Positions 1-13,600 of a DNA stretch of 64,000 nucleotides are shown piece by piece. The notes under the pieces are model-generated. The model worked only from the letters and a program-made list of their open reading frames with translations. It had not been told where the DNA came from and ran no database searches. Source of the DNA: Parus major (Eukaryota; Chordata; Aves; Passeriformes; Paridae); the NCBI RefSeq assembly GCF_001522545.3, contig NC_031781.1, positions 10,793,487 to 10,857,486 on the forward strand. The letters are read 5' to 3'. Numbering within the stretch: the first letter of the stretch is position 1; every line of letters starts with the position of its first letter. A program made the position numbers and the translations under genes.

Positions 1-3000
1 TTTACGTAGAGTCTAAACTGGCCACTGCATCAGATTCTTCTGAATTGTTCTTTTATATCTGCAAGGAACCAAGTGAAACTTTCAGATTTAAATACCATTG
101 AACTGTAGGACTTGGGAAATTCAGATTCTACTGTACATCAGCTTCTAAGCCTGAAATTATGATTTGTTATTGTGACTGCACATGCTGGGAATCAGGATGA
201 ATAGCAAACATGCAAATTCAGTTCTTAATGACGAGCCACATGGAATCAAAAATAGAGAAGCCAGTTCCATTAATGGAGAGGCAATCAGAAGCACTGTGAT
301 TTCCTATAGATGTGAGATCACACTTGAATGTGGATATGGTTGTTAGGATTTTGTAAAGATGCTCACAAAATGCAATGTTTCAGGGATTTTCTCGTGACCA
401 GAGATTGCACTGTGTTTACTATTTGCTATTCACAACTATCACTTTTTACTAATGGAGTCAGGAAAACAATGTCAGGTGACTGGTACAATTGATCAACATA
501 TCTAATGAATAGCCAGGACTGAATAGTGCGGCAAAGGGACAGTGAATGCGTTCAAGTGGGAAAGTGATGGCCCATGATTTTTCTGGGAAACAAATACATT
601 TTGAAAAATATCAGCTTTAGTTTTTGAACTACGATAGGGTCATGTGCTAAATTTGCAATTAATATTATTTTAAAGAATAGATCAAACAGCTCAAGCAGAT
701 TTCCTCTAACTGACAAGTTCCATTAAACAAGAAAGCTCATTCTTAGTAGGAGATTTTAATATAACACTGAGAACAGAGAACAAAACAATGAATGGAAACA
801 TATCAGCAGTCAATTTCCTGAGTATTCAAGCCTGCATTATACTTTGTTCTTTGCTACAGCCACGGCTCTGTAATTATCAAGCGTATTCATGGGACTTTTC
901 CTATTGACACTCAGCGTGAGTGTGGCTGGAAAGAGATTAAGCTTTTGTGGCAGCCATTTGAATTTGTCTAACTAAAAACAACCTGCAAGGCTGTGGGGAG
1001 CTGTATGTCTTAGGGGATTTGTGATGGTCTGCAGAAGCTGTGGGTCACAGGTTCAGACCTGTGTGTTGGGTGTGTGCAGGGCCTGATGTACAGGACTCCT
1101 GTGGCTGCAGTCACTGGCACAGCCACGAAGCAGTGACTGATGATGGGGCAGATACTTCCAGTGTTTCCTCTGTTATATGACTAAGATGTGCTTGCTCAAC
1201 CATGAGTGGCATTGCCTATTGGCTTTTCCTCAAAAAAGGAACTTTGTTCCTGCAGGACTTCATCTAGTCTTTCTTGTAGATACTATCTCTGCTTCTCAAG
1301 GGATACTCTGAAATAACCCTAGGCCATGTTATACCCTCTCCATGATACCAAAGGAACCTCATTTTGTAATTAACAAATTACTATAACAAAATTATTGTCT
1401 TTGTGCCTCTCATGCACCTCATGCCTGGGAATCCACTGCCATGTGGGATTTCTGGGGACCAGCCTCTCGACAGCTATCCATGCAGGTTTGCCTCTCTGCA
1501 GGTGATACGGAGAGATGTAGTGGTGAGTGAGGAGCAGTGCCTGGAACCTGCTGGTGATGGCTGTGAGGAAGGAATAGGAGTAATATGTGGCAAGTGGACT
1601 GCAGGGAGAGGGAACTGTGAGCTGGTAGAATCTCCAATCTGAGGAAATCCAGAATGTTCATGTTAACTCTTCTGGAGCCTTAATTTCTTTTGTAGTAATG
1701 TAATCTGGAGTTTCCTTTCTACAGCTGGTCAAAACTGTGCCCATCCACTACCCAGGCAGGAAAGACCTCTCTGAGGGAGCACCATATCTCTTTGCTGTTT
1801 GGTGCAAGTGTGGACAGCAATTCAGTCCTCAGCTTGTGGTCTTGCTTCAGTCCTCAGATTTGGGCAAGCACCATGTATTTTTACACAGTTCTCTCTTTCT
1901 ATGTAAATGACCATTTTAGCCAAAGATGGAGAACCAGAACTCTGTTTACTTAGGCTCCTTTGCAGTCCCATAGAGCAGGAGCAGCAGTGCTGGTGTTGTG
2001 GCTCAGCTCCAAATCAGGTAATTGCAATGCATTCTGCCCTACTTACACACCCCCCATAGTTTCAATTAGAACAATTGTTTTCATTTTTCTTTCCTGCTCT
2101 GTCAAGTAACAGTTGCTGTTAAGCTGCTCGTGTGGTCCCTCACCTAGGTGTTGTGTTTCCATGGTAAAGACAGACATCCTCGTGTGCAAACCTGGACCAA
2201 ATCCCCATTGGCACAGACTGATGTAATTCCATAATAGAGCTGTGTTCATTTGCACCACATGAAGACACAGCTTTCCTATGCAGAGAGCCACATCCTTCTC
2301 TCTAATTAAAGTCTCTGTATGAGTGCCTATGATCCATTTATTTTTCTACTTGCTCTTCTGCTTTGCAAATAACATGAGGTTTGGGTAGTCATTCACACTT
2401 CTGGTAACAGTGGTGGTCTCTAGAGAATTCAACATGCCTCATTTTACTGTGCTTCCCCCCAGATGTTCAAGAGTGGATCTATAGGGATAACTGAGCTCTT
2501 TCATTCTTGGCCGTAGTGTGATAGAGTTCATGATGTGTGATATTTTATGTTATGAATTGCTGGAAAATGTGTTCTTTGGAAACAAATCTCCCTAAATTTA
2601 TCAGGATAATTAAGAACGTGGAAGGATGCCTGAAAGCTACACAGCAACAGGAGATTACATGCTTGCAGCTTAAGCCACCTGGCATATTGAGCATTCATGT
2701 TCACAGCTGAGGGCTCCAGCACTTATTATGCTGTTTATGTGATCAGGAGAGCCTTCCTTTCATCTGATAAAGAACTAGGCTTGAAATGGCACGTGTTTGG
2801 GCTGGTGGGCTCTGTGTCACACACTGGGGTGAGGTTTGCTGTCTGATTTTATTGTCTGTCACGTGGCCCATCAGATGGTTATCAGCATCATACACATGTG
2901 CTGAATGGATTGATGTTTGTGTGCATGAAGGCTGGAGAAGATCATGGCTAGGGTTGCTCTGCTGCTCAAGGCTGTGGTGGCTGGTGTCATGGAGACTTTT

Positions 3001-3200
3001 CTAGTGACTTCACAGGGAGTACAAGTGGAGCTGTTATATTTTATGTAAAATAAGCAGGCATTGCCATTCCCAGTACTCCTTTTGGACAGTTTTCTGAAAT
3101 GCACAGAATGCATTCATGGCTCAGTTCTCAGCAGACAAAGAAGCTGGGAGCAGATCCTTTGCAAACATTGAGTTGACTCACATAGGAGGCAGTTGAGTTG
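1..3200. other. intergenic, nothing recognised
   Basis: AT-rich single-copy sequence. Only short open frames (80 codons or fewer) on both strands, without domains or splice context. No repeat family recognised. Confidence 0.7.
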
Positions 3201-3206
3201 CCTACT

Positions 3207-3544
3207 TGTAAGAAGCAAAGCACCACAGAGTCCCCAGGCAGTGCAAAGCAGAATCGCTTTATTGCAAAAACCAGGCCTTTTTAAGCAGCTAGCCAGTTAT
3301 CAGTTTACATAGTTTGAAGGCACAACAATCCCAAGTCAACCAACTACCACGCACCACAATGTGGGCACGCGGCAGTCACGCAGCACGTCTCTCACGTATC
3401 TCACATCTCTCACATCTCTCTACCCCTATTCCAACTGAGTCACTCCCATAGTTCCCTTCTACTTAGCCTAAGTAGCAGGCCTGAGCCATGATTTTACAAG
3501 GGTAACAAGGCCCTTATTTTATAAGGTTTTACCTATATGCAACA
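3207..3544 (-). mobile_element. solo LTR of an endogenous retrovirus
   Basis: On the minus strand the element reads TGTTGCATATAGG at its start to CTTTGCTTCTTACA at its end, 338 bp, with the TG...CA termini of LTRs. A minus-strand AATAAA (3258-3263) lies near its 3' end, followed by a T/G-containing stretch, as in an LTR R region. Flanks are CCTACT (3201-3206) and CCTACC (3545-3550), a 6-bp target duplication with one mismatch. No internal retroviral genes are next to it, so this is a solo LTR left by recombination. An internal TCTCACATC-type short repeat sits at about 3390-3420. The family cannot be named without a repeat library. Confidence 0.75.
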
Positions 3545-6500
3545 CCTACCCATATGTGTCTGGCACTACATTGGATATGTGATATACTACAGTGCCTCTG
3601 TGTGTCCCACATGAGCTCTGTCTGTCCCTAAAAGAGGATGTGAATCTCCTGTAGGACCTGACTTTTACCTGCCTCAGGGAGGTCACAGACTTTTCAAATA
3701 GCTCTAGATGCCTCTATGCAGATATCTTGAGCCCACCCACTGGTGAAGTGCTCCAGCTGAGCAAATACTGATAAAATTTGTCTTCAGGATGAACTGTTGG
3801 GAGATTAAACATGCAAAATTTTCATTCTATTTTTAAGCTCAGGCTGTACCTCAGTAGTGGTGGGACTTGGACTGTCACCTTTGCAGTCTGGTTTGGAGAA
3901 ACCTGGAAATGGAATCAATGGGCAACTGACAGGTGTCTGTCAGCATCCCTCATATGCAGCAGCATGCTCAAGGCAGCACTGAGGCAGGGCTGGGTTTATC
4001 AAAGTGCTGGGTTTACATTGTGGTAGGTCCTGCCCTTGAAGCTGCTCTCAGGATGGTACAAGCTGCAGAAATCCCAAAGCCCTTCTCACTATATGTCTTG
4101 TGTTAAAATGGTCAAACATTTGGTCCAGCAGGGCATGGCTGGTAAAAGTGGTACAAAAAGTTGTTGCATACTTCTCAGTCCCGTAGAAAGTGGAGAACAG
4201 TATAGCACAAGGCACAGAGACCATTTTATCTCGACTCCAAATTCTCATGATTTCAGGTAAACCATCTTGACTTTGTCTGTTCTTTCACATTACTGGTTTT
4301 TTTTTCTTAAAACTTTGTTTTTATCCATGTGGGGAAATATTTTTGTGTCTTCAGCTTCCCAAGGCTTCTGAATTTCTAAAATGACAGTGGCACTGTAGGT
4401 CTAAAATAACAGTCAGCATGCCCTGGAGCTGACCACCAGTTGTTCCTTGTGCAGTAGCTGTTTGCAGAGTCAGGGTAATTCTTTATGTGCAGGTTTTTTC
4501 ACCCCCTTCATGCAAAACAAAAGGGTTTGGTTGTTTTCCCAAAGCAAACAGTCTGTGTCAGCTGCCTTGCACTAACAGAAAAAACAACCAACCAAAACAG
4601 CATGAGCTTTTACATCCACGTCCATGAGTGGCAGGTCACAGGTTCCCTGCAGAAGAGACAGGGAAGGTAAACAGCTCAGGCCATGCCGTGTTTGCCATGC
4701 CATTCCAGAGCACAGCAAAAGCTACCCCCAGCCCTTCTCCCCCTTATGCAGCAAATCACATTCTGCTGTGTAAATAGCAGTTAATAAAAAGAAGCCAAAT
4801 GATCATTCTTTACTAGATTCTAATTACAGCCCGCCCAAGACGTTTCCCTTGCATGAAAGGCCTGTAGGAGTTTAGGCACTATGAGCTAAATCAGGGAAGG
4901 TTTTAACTCTTGGGCTCAATATGAAAACAAATCAAATGAGAAGGAATACACCTTTCGTATCATGCTCTTCCAGAAAGGGAAAGTTCCAAAAAGACAAAAG
5001 CGCAAAACACCGGAAGGTTTTATTTGTGCTGGTCTGTATTAAGCCAGTTATTATCCTATCAATTGTTTGTGTAGCCACTGTTTACACAAAGTGAAAGATG
5101 GCACATAGGAACACGTACCAGCAGTCTGTGTTTTCTGATGAGGCCCCGCAGCGCTAGAGCAGGAGCAGGGAGCTGGCTGCTGTCTGGGTGTCCCCTTGGT
5201 GCCTCACAATGGGGTTGGAAGGGATTGGCCACCTGAAAATTAGAACAGCTTTAGGGATGTTCTGCCTCCTTTAAATGGCTGCCTCCGTGGGGTAAAATAT
5301 AATGGCATTGCCATTTCTCCCCAGCCATGCCAGAGGAGGGCTATGGTTTGGTGTCTCATGCCTGGAGGCAGGTGGCCAGGGACAGGGGTCTTTAGGCTGC
5401 AGTTTATTTAGGTTAGGGCAGTTCACTAAGAGCAGCTCATCGATCCTTGACACTGTGTGATGTTTGCAAAGGGTGTAATCGCAGTATCCCGCCCAGCTTT
5501 TGCACAGACTATAGAGTAGAATGAGCAGATGGAAATCAGGTTAATACTTCCCTCACCTTCTTGAAATGACTCCTCAGAGAATTATTTACCAGGTAGTGTG
5601 AGCCTGGGTAGCGTACTCTGGACCATAACGAATCATAATATTGCTGACAGACGCCTGGCCTCAGCTGGGCACAGAGGGGAAAAGGACAGGTCTGAAATCA
5701 GTTTGCTGTCTAACCAGTTGCCAAGGTGGAGGTTTTAACAGAATGGATGATACTGTCCCTTCTTAACTCAAATCCTGCCGGCCATATTTCACACCATCTG
5801 GAGTTTGTGCAGAGCCCCCTTTGGGAAGGAAGCCAATAAAGAATTACAATAATCTAATCTTGCCATGATAAAAGTGTGAATAACCATTTCAGAGTCTGAC
5901 TGGAAAACTACCGCAACCTGTCAGTGTTCCTTAGATGGTGGCCAAGAGGGCACCTGATGACACACTGCAAAGTGTGGCTCAGGAGATAAACAGGAGCTGG
6001 CTCGTACCAGACACCGAGCTGAAAACAGTCGGATTTTCACCAGCTGAAACAAAGGACAGAAGGAGAATGTAACTTCTGGGCTAGGGAGAGGTGACATCGC
6101 ATCCACACTGATTCCCATGGATATCAAGGCACTTGACACTTTTTGGCAGGGCTATGTTTTACAGCAGTTCCTCCAGAGCCACTATCTTTTATGCCTTTGC
6201 AGCAGTCTCTGCTGGAAACCTTTGGTTTCACGCTTTTAATTGTTTCTCAGATGGAATGAGAGTTGGTCGGGTCTTTGTTTTCCAGTGTTGTGGAGTTCCT
6301 ATTGGCATTTTTTTCATCCCACCCTGAAGAAGAATTTTCGCATAGTTTTTCCCACATTGTTTGCAATCAATGATTTCCCTGTAATGGTACTAAAAATTTT
6401 AAATGGCAGCTTTTGGGACTCACTGGTGCTTGGGAGACAAGAAATGTGCTTTAGGGATGTTCATGGCTTGACATAAACATGCTTCTTAGCAGCACCTAAA

Positions 6501-8984
6501 ATGGATTCTCAATGCATAAGTATGCTCCTGATCATCACTTAATTCTCCTTGCACCACACTTTATCTTTGTTTAATCTGGTGCATTATAGATGCTTCCAAT
6601 ATCCATCCATTTTCTTCTTTCAGTCTGACTGCTACAGGGAGTGAGGATAACCACAGAAACCTCTAACTGTCTGAATAAAACCTGTACTTCAGACTGCAAA
6701 CGGCAAAATTATGCTTCTTTTTTCAAGGGATGTTCCCAAAGTGTACACAATTTGAGAAATAAAACAAAATGACTCCTGTTGGCAAACAGGTGCCTTTAAT
6801 GCTGCTCCATGATGTTCTGTGACACTTTTACACACACTCACAGGTAAAAGAGTGGGAGTAACTTGCCCAAAAATCCCATCAGCAAAAGCTGCCCAAGCCT
6901 GGCTCCATCTTTATGCAAGTATTTAATTTTCTTTAAAATTCTCTAGCAGTCCATAGTAAGTGCTGCTGCTGGGTAAGTGTTGTGAAAGGGTCCCATAGCA
7001 GGGCTTGCTGTACCTCTCTGTTTAGGTGAAGGGGTTTTCCTGTTCTTACTGGCACTGAGGTGTGTGGACTCTTCCAAGGCAGGCTGCTTGGTACATGAGA
7101 AGTGATGCAAGTTATGGAATCATGCAAGAGCCTTGTTGTCACTCCCTCAGTGGACAAAAGAGACTGTTGGTGGGGGCAAATCCCTCAGCATCAGCCTGCC
7201 TAACCAGCAGTCTGCTTTCTGCTGTGTGCTGGGAGTTGGTGTTTTGGCTACCTAGAAACTACTTTGGGGTAAGGTACAAGGATCTTGATAGGATTCAATC
7301 ATTGACATGAGTGATTTCAGCACTATTTTTCACCTCTCCCATTTTTATTTCTAGCCTCAGGGCCTTTTGGAGCCATCTTTTAGGAAGCAAGCTTATTAGG
7401 GATGTGATTTTTAGAAAACTTGTACTTGTTTCAAACCAGAATTAACTTCACTTTTGCTAGTTAAGGTCAGTGGAGTTATCTCCCTAAATCACAGAGAGGT
7501 AGGACAAGAAATATCCCCTGTTGCACGTTCTCTCTGCAGTACTTAGCACAAAGACAAGAGTTATAAAAGAAGTCAGGTGAAGTTTTTGGAGTGGTTATCA
7601 CCAAGCCATATGCTGATGGGATTAAATTGGCTGATGGGCTGATGGTTTCAATTCATTGTAAAGTGTGGACTTCAGAGCAAACAGCCCCAGCATTACTCTC
7701 TAGGACTTTTAAAGAATGCCATTGCTTGATTACCAAAAGTCCAATGACAAATTTTTCAATCCCTTTATTGAGAGTTTTCAGAACAACCACCATCATTTAT
7801 ATCACCATCTTGGGTTGCTTAATGCTTCAGAAAATGGCAGCTTGCTTTCATTGCCCTGGGAAAGAAGATGAGCCCTGATGTGCCATTTTAAACCATGTGC
7901 CTTTATGGACCCAGCAAGGGCTGGGGTGAAGCATGTCGTGGGAAGGCAGATAACACAAACATGAAAGCAGCACAAAACATGAGAGCCTATAAATAGCAGG
8001 AAATAAAGAACAATACTGTGATAAAATCCATAAGACAATAAAGACCAATGTGGGAGAGACCATTTCCCCCCCACCCTTCTCCAGAGTTTCTCCTATTTCC
8101 CAAAGCTGCAGAGATCATCTGACTGCTGTGTGGTACACACGCCAGTCAGCTAAGCACCAACTCAAGTGCTTGGAGCCTTACACAAAGTATTTCAAAACCC
8201 TGTTCCTTTTTCTTTCTTGATGTCCTGCCATGAGTATTGTGGTATTTAAAGCCATTCCCAACTCACCAGTTTGTCAGAGCAAGGAGAAAAGAGGGAAGAG
8301 GAAGGGGAGGGGGGGAAAGCCCTATGGAGATTTATAGTCATTAACAGCCTTTATACGGTTTCAGACATTTTTGTGGTAATTCTTTGGAAAGGACATATCC
8401 ATGATGAGCTGGGGCTTATTTTGCCACTGGCATAAGAAATTAGACTGATTCCAAGAAAATATTTGCTGTTTACCAAGAAGAGGGCAAATGTAACTAGAAA
8501 ATGGCAATGAATGTGAACTAGGAACCTTGTTTATATTTTGGGTCATTCCCAGTTCCTGACCTGGCCCCTTTGAACTGGATCTTGCACAAAGCAAGTCTCT
8601 GGAAGCTCCTCTGCAGAGTAAATCTATGGCTGGGCAGTGGGCACTGCAAAGCTCACTCCCTTCACTGGCAGCAGCAACTGAAGGTGGTTAATTACCCTGA
8701 GAGATAGCCATCACTCATAAACCTGCATCTCACAGGAGCATGTCCTGTCAGGAGGCAACTGCTCTGTGGTCCCAAAATGTCGTGAGGGCACCTCACAAGC
8801 ACACATATTCCTGGTCTGGAGTGTAAACTTCTCTGAGGAACAGATTCTTCTGGGTATTTCTGCATGGTCGTGTCCCGTGGTGCCCTAATTTCTGAAGCAA
8901 ATCTTCCAATGGGGTAACACTAACTTGTGTGAATGGCGTTAGGCTGATTTACAGCGGGGGAGGATTGAGGCCTTATTGTAAGGA

Positions 8985-9052
8985 ACAAGCGGATTATAAT
9001 GGCTTCAGAGTTCATGTCAGAGCTGGGACTGGAACCCAAGAATTACTAAGCA
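8985..9052 (-). mobile_element. MIR-like SINE fossil
   Basis: TGTCAGAGCTGGGACTGGAA followed by CCCAAGAATT matches the reverse complement of the MIR core (GGCAGAGCTGGGATTCGAACCC). Only the tRNA-derived segment is recognisable; the ends are lost. Confidence 0.5.
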
Positions 9053-9737
9053 GTTTTCTCAATTGCTTCTGTTAGCTTTAAAGAGGGAGTTGTGTTGAGG
9101 AAAACCCCCAAGAATATCCGATTTAATGGCAAATCCACTCTTTTTTTCCATGACTGGTTCTAAGATGCCTGCCTACTAATGAACGTGGCTTTTTGTGCTC
9201 ACACAACAGAGTTGCTCCCTCGTGGCCCACCCAATCCTCTTACAGGATCCCACCAGGGAGACACAAGCACAAGTTTGGAGGTGATGCAGAGAGAGGTGCA
9301 TTATGCAAAAGGTAACTGCTTTGATTTAGAGGGTTCAGAGGTGACAGCAAGGTCTGAGCAACTCTAACTAAAAAGCTGACTACCTACTACTAGTGCTATG
9401 TCACACTCCATTGAGTCACATGGCAAACAAATGGGGGATTTATATCCCTCCACAGCTGGGGACTGGATTTCCGCCTACATGGAAGCATGTCCTACATTAT
9501 GCTCTACAGCTTTAGGTCCTTTCATGGTGTATTGTGCAGTTTTCAGCTCTGTTTTATGGAGGCAGAAAGCTTCAGATGATCTTCCTTCAATCCTATGGGC
9601 TGCTTCTTCCTTCTGAGGCCATGTTTTGATCTTAACTAATGTTCAAGATTTCCTCCTGTACAGTAGTGGGTTAAATATTCATGTTTCACCTTTTTTTTCC
9701 CTTTTTTTTTTTGTCAGATATGAACATTTTGTTCAGA

Positions 9738-9806
9738 GAGATGAAGCAACTCAGCCAATTCATATCCTCTGACTCCTACTCAGTGCTTTAACCCATGTCC
9801 ACCATC
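9738..9806 (-). mobile_element. MIR-like SINE fossil (weak)
   Basis: CAGAGAGATGAAGCAACTCA and CTCTGACTCCTACTCAGTGC followed by TTTAACCCATG resemble two parts of the reverse-complement MIR consensus with a deletion of the middle. Weaker than the copy near 9.0 kb. Confidence 0.35.
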
Positions 9807-10507
9807 TTTCCTGGACTACTGCAGTGTTTATAGGACATTTGACTTCATTTGGTTTATGAAATTTTGCTTATTCTGCCTTTCTTGATCATTAGCCCACAAG
9901 GCAGCTTGCATGCTTTTCTGTATCCAACATTTCTTTCTGCCTTTTTTTCCCCCTGTTTCCAGAAGGACTTGTTCCTTAGAACAGATGAACCACATACTGA
10001 GAAAATGAACAGGCCAGATTGTCTAGTGCTCTGCACCCACCGCTGAAGACAGATTTTCCGGAGAACTCAGTTTCCAAGGAGGCATCTAAATAAGTGGCAG
10101 ATACTCAGAAGTGGAAATGTGCCTACTTCTTTTGGTGCTCAACTAGTGCTAGGGCTGCTCTGAAAAAACTTGTTCTGATATGTCTGTTCTCCTTCACTTA
10201 TGCCACAAGACTTCCACATCTCCTCTTTTGTACTCTATTTATGGCTCTCTGCCATGCTCACCCTTGTGCCACACTCCATCCCACAGGTCTCAGCTGACCT
10301 TCTCCTTCTTGTTGCCATGTCCTTCTGCACCATTAAAAGATCAGCATGTATATACACTCACATTTCTGTCAACGGGACATCAGGGATAATGCCCCTAAAT
10401 GCAAAACATATATGCAACATAAATTAATTGTTAAGGCTAATGCTGATTGAAGTTTGGTAATTCAACCTCCAGGATATACCATACGTTTGAAGTGTATTGT
10501 TCAAGTT

Positions 10508-10620
10508 TAGATTTTAAACTCCCAAGGGCAGGGACCACTCCTTTTTCTGTTTACATAGTATCAATGAGACCAACAGTGCTTGGGTCTGATATACATTAAC
10601 CTCAGCCAATGCATTGTTAA
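10508..10620 (+). mobile_element. ancient L3/CR1-like repeat fossil
   Basis: AGATTTTAAACTCCCAAGGG followed by CAGGGACCACTCCTTTTTCTG and a TGTTTACATAGTATC segment follows the pattern of the old amniote repeat whose 3' part reads like TTGTAAGCTCCTTGGGGCAG and then a run of AGCGCCTAGCACAATGGGG. The agreement is partial, as expected for an element older than the bird-mammal split. Identified by memory of the pattern only. Confidence 0.55.
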
Positions 10621-13600
10621 GTTCAATAATGACTAGTTAACATTAAAGCACAATGGATAAAATATATAGACAAAGACTTTTCTTGGCAGAGATTTTTGTC
10701 ATGTTTTTGATGCCAGATTCCTACCCAAATAAATAGTCCCTGGTCATCTGAATCATTGGCATTTTCTTGAAAAATTCACCCCTTCTATTGCACCATCCTG
10801 GTTTTCCCTTGTTCAGCAATTGACACTATGCTGTGGATCACTTTTTAGAGTAACTAAGCCAGAGCCCACCTAAGTGAAAAGTCTGGAATAGAAAGGCACC
10901 TAAATGGCATGCCAGACTGAACTCAGGGAGTCACAGAGCTGGGGTGTAAATGGGCAAAGGAAAATAAAGGTTTTGAATGCAAGAATTTAATGTCATTTCC
11001 TATTATTTATCTCATTATTTGTAGTTCCCAGAAACCACACTCAAAGGTTACTGTACACAGGCCCTCCAGCAGGAGCATAAGAGAGCTATAGGAATAAATC
11101 CAAACTCCATCTGAGCTGACAGGCTGTTTTTCATTGCTAGTTATGCAACATGTTAGTACCTCTAGGTATAGGACCAGTGGGATTTAAACTTGTACAGCAG
11201 ATGGTCCGTGCATCATTGCTGGAATGCGCCTGCTGACCCTAGGGCAGAGCCTGAATGGACTTCAAAAGAGAGACTGAGCATGCTTCAAAGTGTTATTGTT
11301 TAAATGTTCCACTAAATGGGGACTCCGGAACAAAATATCTAGCTGAGGTCAGTCTGAAAAATGTCAACACACATAATGAGAAAACAGTATGTTGTGTGAG
11401 AAAGAATATTTCATAGTGTATTCTGGCTATTATGAGTTGAAAAAACCCACTTTTTTCATGTGTGTCAGCAGATTGTCATAATCTAAGTGTCTTCCTTCAT
11501 GAGCTTCATTCACTTTTGTTGGAAAGAACAAGGTCTGTATGTGAAAGTCATAAATACCCTTGGAAAGTGTGTGTTGTCCACAGACAGATAGACTGGGAGA
11601 ACTGTCAACCAAAGTTATGGCAAAGGTGTGTTGCAATACAGCATTGACATAGCCCTGAAAGCAACCCTTCCATTTGTTCAGAGAACTTGTAAGGACCCTG
11701 TGTTTGGCTTGAGAGTGTGTGATCCTGTGATTTCAAATCATTACTGTGCTCTGTTTTGTTCCTCCCAATGCCCGTAATGCCTGCTCATGGCATGCTCTTT
11801 CACTGTCGTAATCCACAAGTTTTGGCTTCTCCTAATGCCTTTCAGGGGGGATTTCAGTAGGAAGGGGATTGGGTTGATGTTTAAATCAGTAGGTTTAATA
11901 TCACGAAGGAAGATTTCTTAGGCAAGTTGAGCTTAACAAGATCAAGATTTCAGTAGAAAATTCAAGACTCAGCCTTTGACTTGCTGGTTCCTGAACTGCA
12001 TTTTGGGCGTTGCAGATATCAATGGTCTGGTAGCTTTTGGTCTACAAAAGGTTTCCATGTTGGCCACTGGCGATTCAACATGGGTGGCTAAAACATTATT
12101 TCCTTTGCTGGAAGCAAAGAGCAGCAACCTGAACTCTCATAGCATCTTGTCCTGCTGGGGCATGCCTCTATCTTGATGGAGGCACATTGCAATAACACAG
12201 ATTAAAAGTTAACCCTCCCTGCAGACGTAATAAAGATCCAATGCCAGGAAGAGTGAAGTTTATATGTTAAATAAAGGGGAGGCCTGTTTCTTTCACATAT
12301 CAATATTCAGTAAGACCAGCCAACTTGGCACGCTGGGGGGAAAAGAAAGCCACCAGGCAAGGAAAAAAACTGAAGGGCTCTGAAGTGAGGCATTGTTAAA
12401 CCAAGAAGGTAACTTGGGCTTGTTTGTAGATTCTCTGTGTCTTTATAACATGTTGTAACTGACACAAAACTTGAAGAGCAATCAATGTAAGTGGGTCAAA
12501 AATAGCATCCACACCCTCCCTGGAGTCCCGGTTGTTGCACCCAGTATCACTACTCAGCTGTTAGCTGTGGCCCAGATTAAGCAAATACCCTGTAACCTTA
12601 CCTAACTGAGTGTGAATTCAGCAAAGCTTTCAGGCTTTTGCTTATCTTCAGTGTATGCTTAACTTCAGTAAGTACAGAAACTCTTTGTTAAATAAGACTT
12701 TCAAACCTGCAGAGAGCTGATAAAAAAATCAAAAGTTTCACCTTTTTTATCCTGTTTGCCAAGTGCTACAAATAGCTGATACTCGATATGTAGATTGTTG
12801 CAACTATTCAGTGGCCAAAACTCAAAAGTGTGTCAGTAAGTTAAAGGTGATCTGTTATCTCAGTGTTCCCAAAGCAGAGCAGTTACAACACATTTCTGAT
12901 TAACATAATTTGTTTTAGGAATTCTGGTTCCCTGGAAATATTGTCACTCCAAAACAAATGCACACTGCAAATTCTCTGAACTTCAGCTTGTTAAACTGCT
13001 CATGGAGAACAAAAAGTACGAGTCAAGACAAAGTGAGTTTGCAACAAAACTTTGCACAACAGGGAAATAAACTCCAGTAAGCCGAAGGAAAAGATATTAC
13101 ATCTATTACTCAGTTTGCATTTTTACTTGAGTATAATGGAACTATAACTATTTTCTGTCAACAGCTTACAAAGAAACTTGTTCTGAAAGTGATGTATGGT
13201 GAGAACTTGCATCTAAATTGGGTACATCTACATTAGACTGAATACAGAATACTCCTAAAGGTGGCTTGTGGTTAGAGCTAGCCAAAGAATACAGAAAAAA
13301 GTTCACAAATATTGAAAGAAAAATCATCCCCAAACATCAGAGGCTCCTCCCCCCATATGCTCATTGTTCAGGAGTATTTTGGGGATAGTATGTTTATTTG
13401 GGTTTGCATTTTACAGGCAAGTGGTCCCCAGTTCTTTCCCAGAACGTGCTGTTAGGTATTCTCCTCTTAGAGTGCAAAACATGGCCAAGTGTTTTGCTGA
13501 ACAAGGAAAGACTTATAAATGCACTGGGCGAGGCCCACAACACTGCAGCTCTGGCATCAGTAAGCGGCAGGGATTCTTTACATTCTCTTTCTCATTTACA

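Larger units (their letters stand above)
3551..10500. other. intergenic; two MIR-like fossils, otherwise nothing recognised
   Basis: Single-copy sequence. Around 5838-5900 and 6850-6876 there are faint resemblances to ancient repeats (for example GAGTAACTTGCCCAA, MIR-like) too short to call. A poly-T/C patch lies at 9695-9715. Open frames up to 95 codons have no coding character. Confidence 0.65.

Noticed and set aside
5835..5905. Possible ancient repeat (GAATTACAATAATCTAATCT and following)
   Set aside because: It resembles a pattern I remember from old amniote repeats, but too little agreement to call without a library.
7435..7505. Possible ancient repeat with GTCAGTGGAGTTATCTCCCT
   Set aside because: Only a short resemblance to sauropsid repeats; not enough to support.
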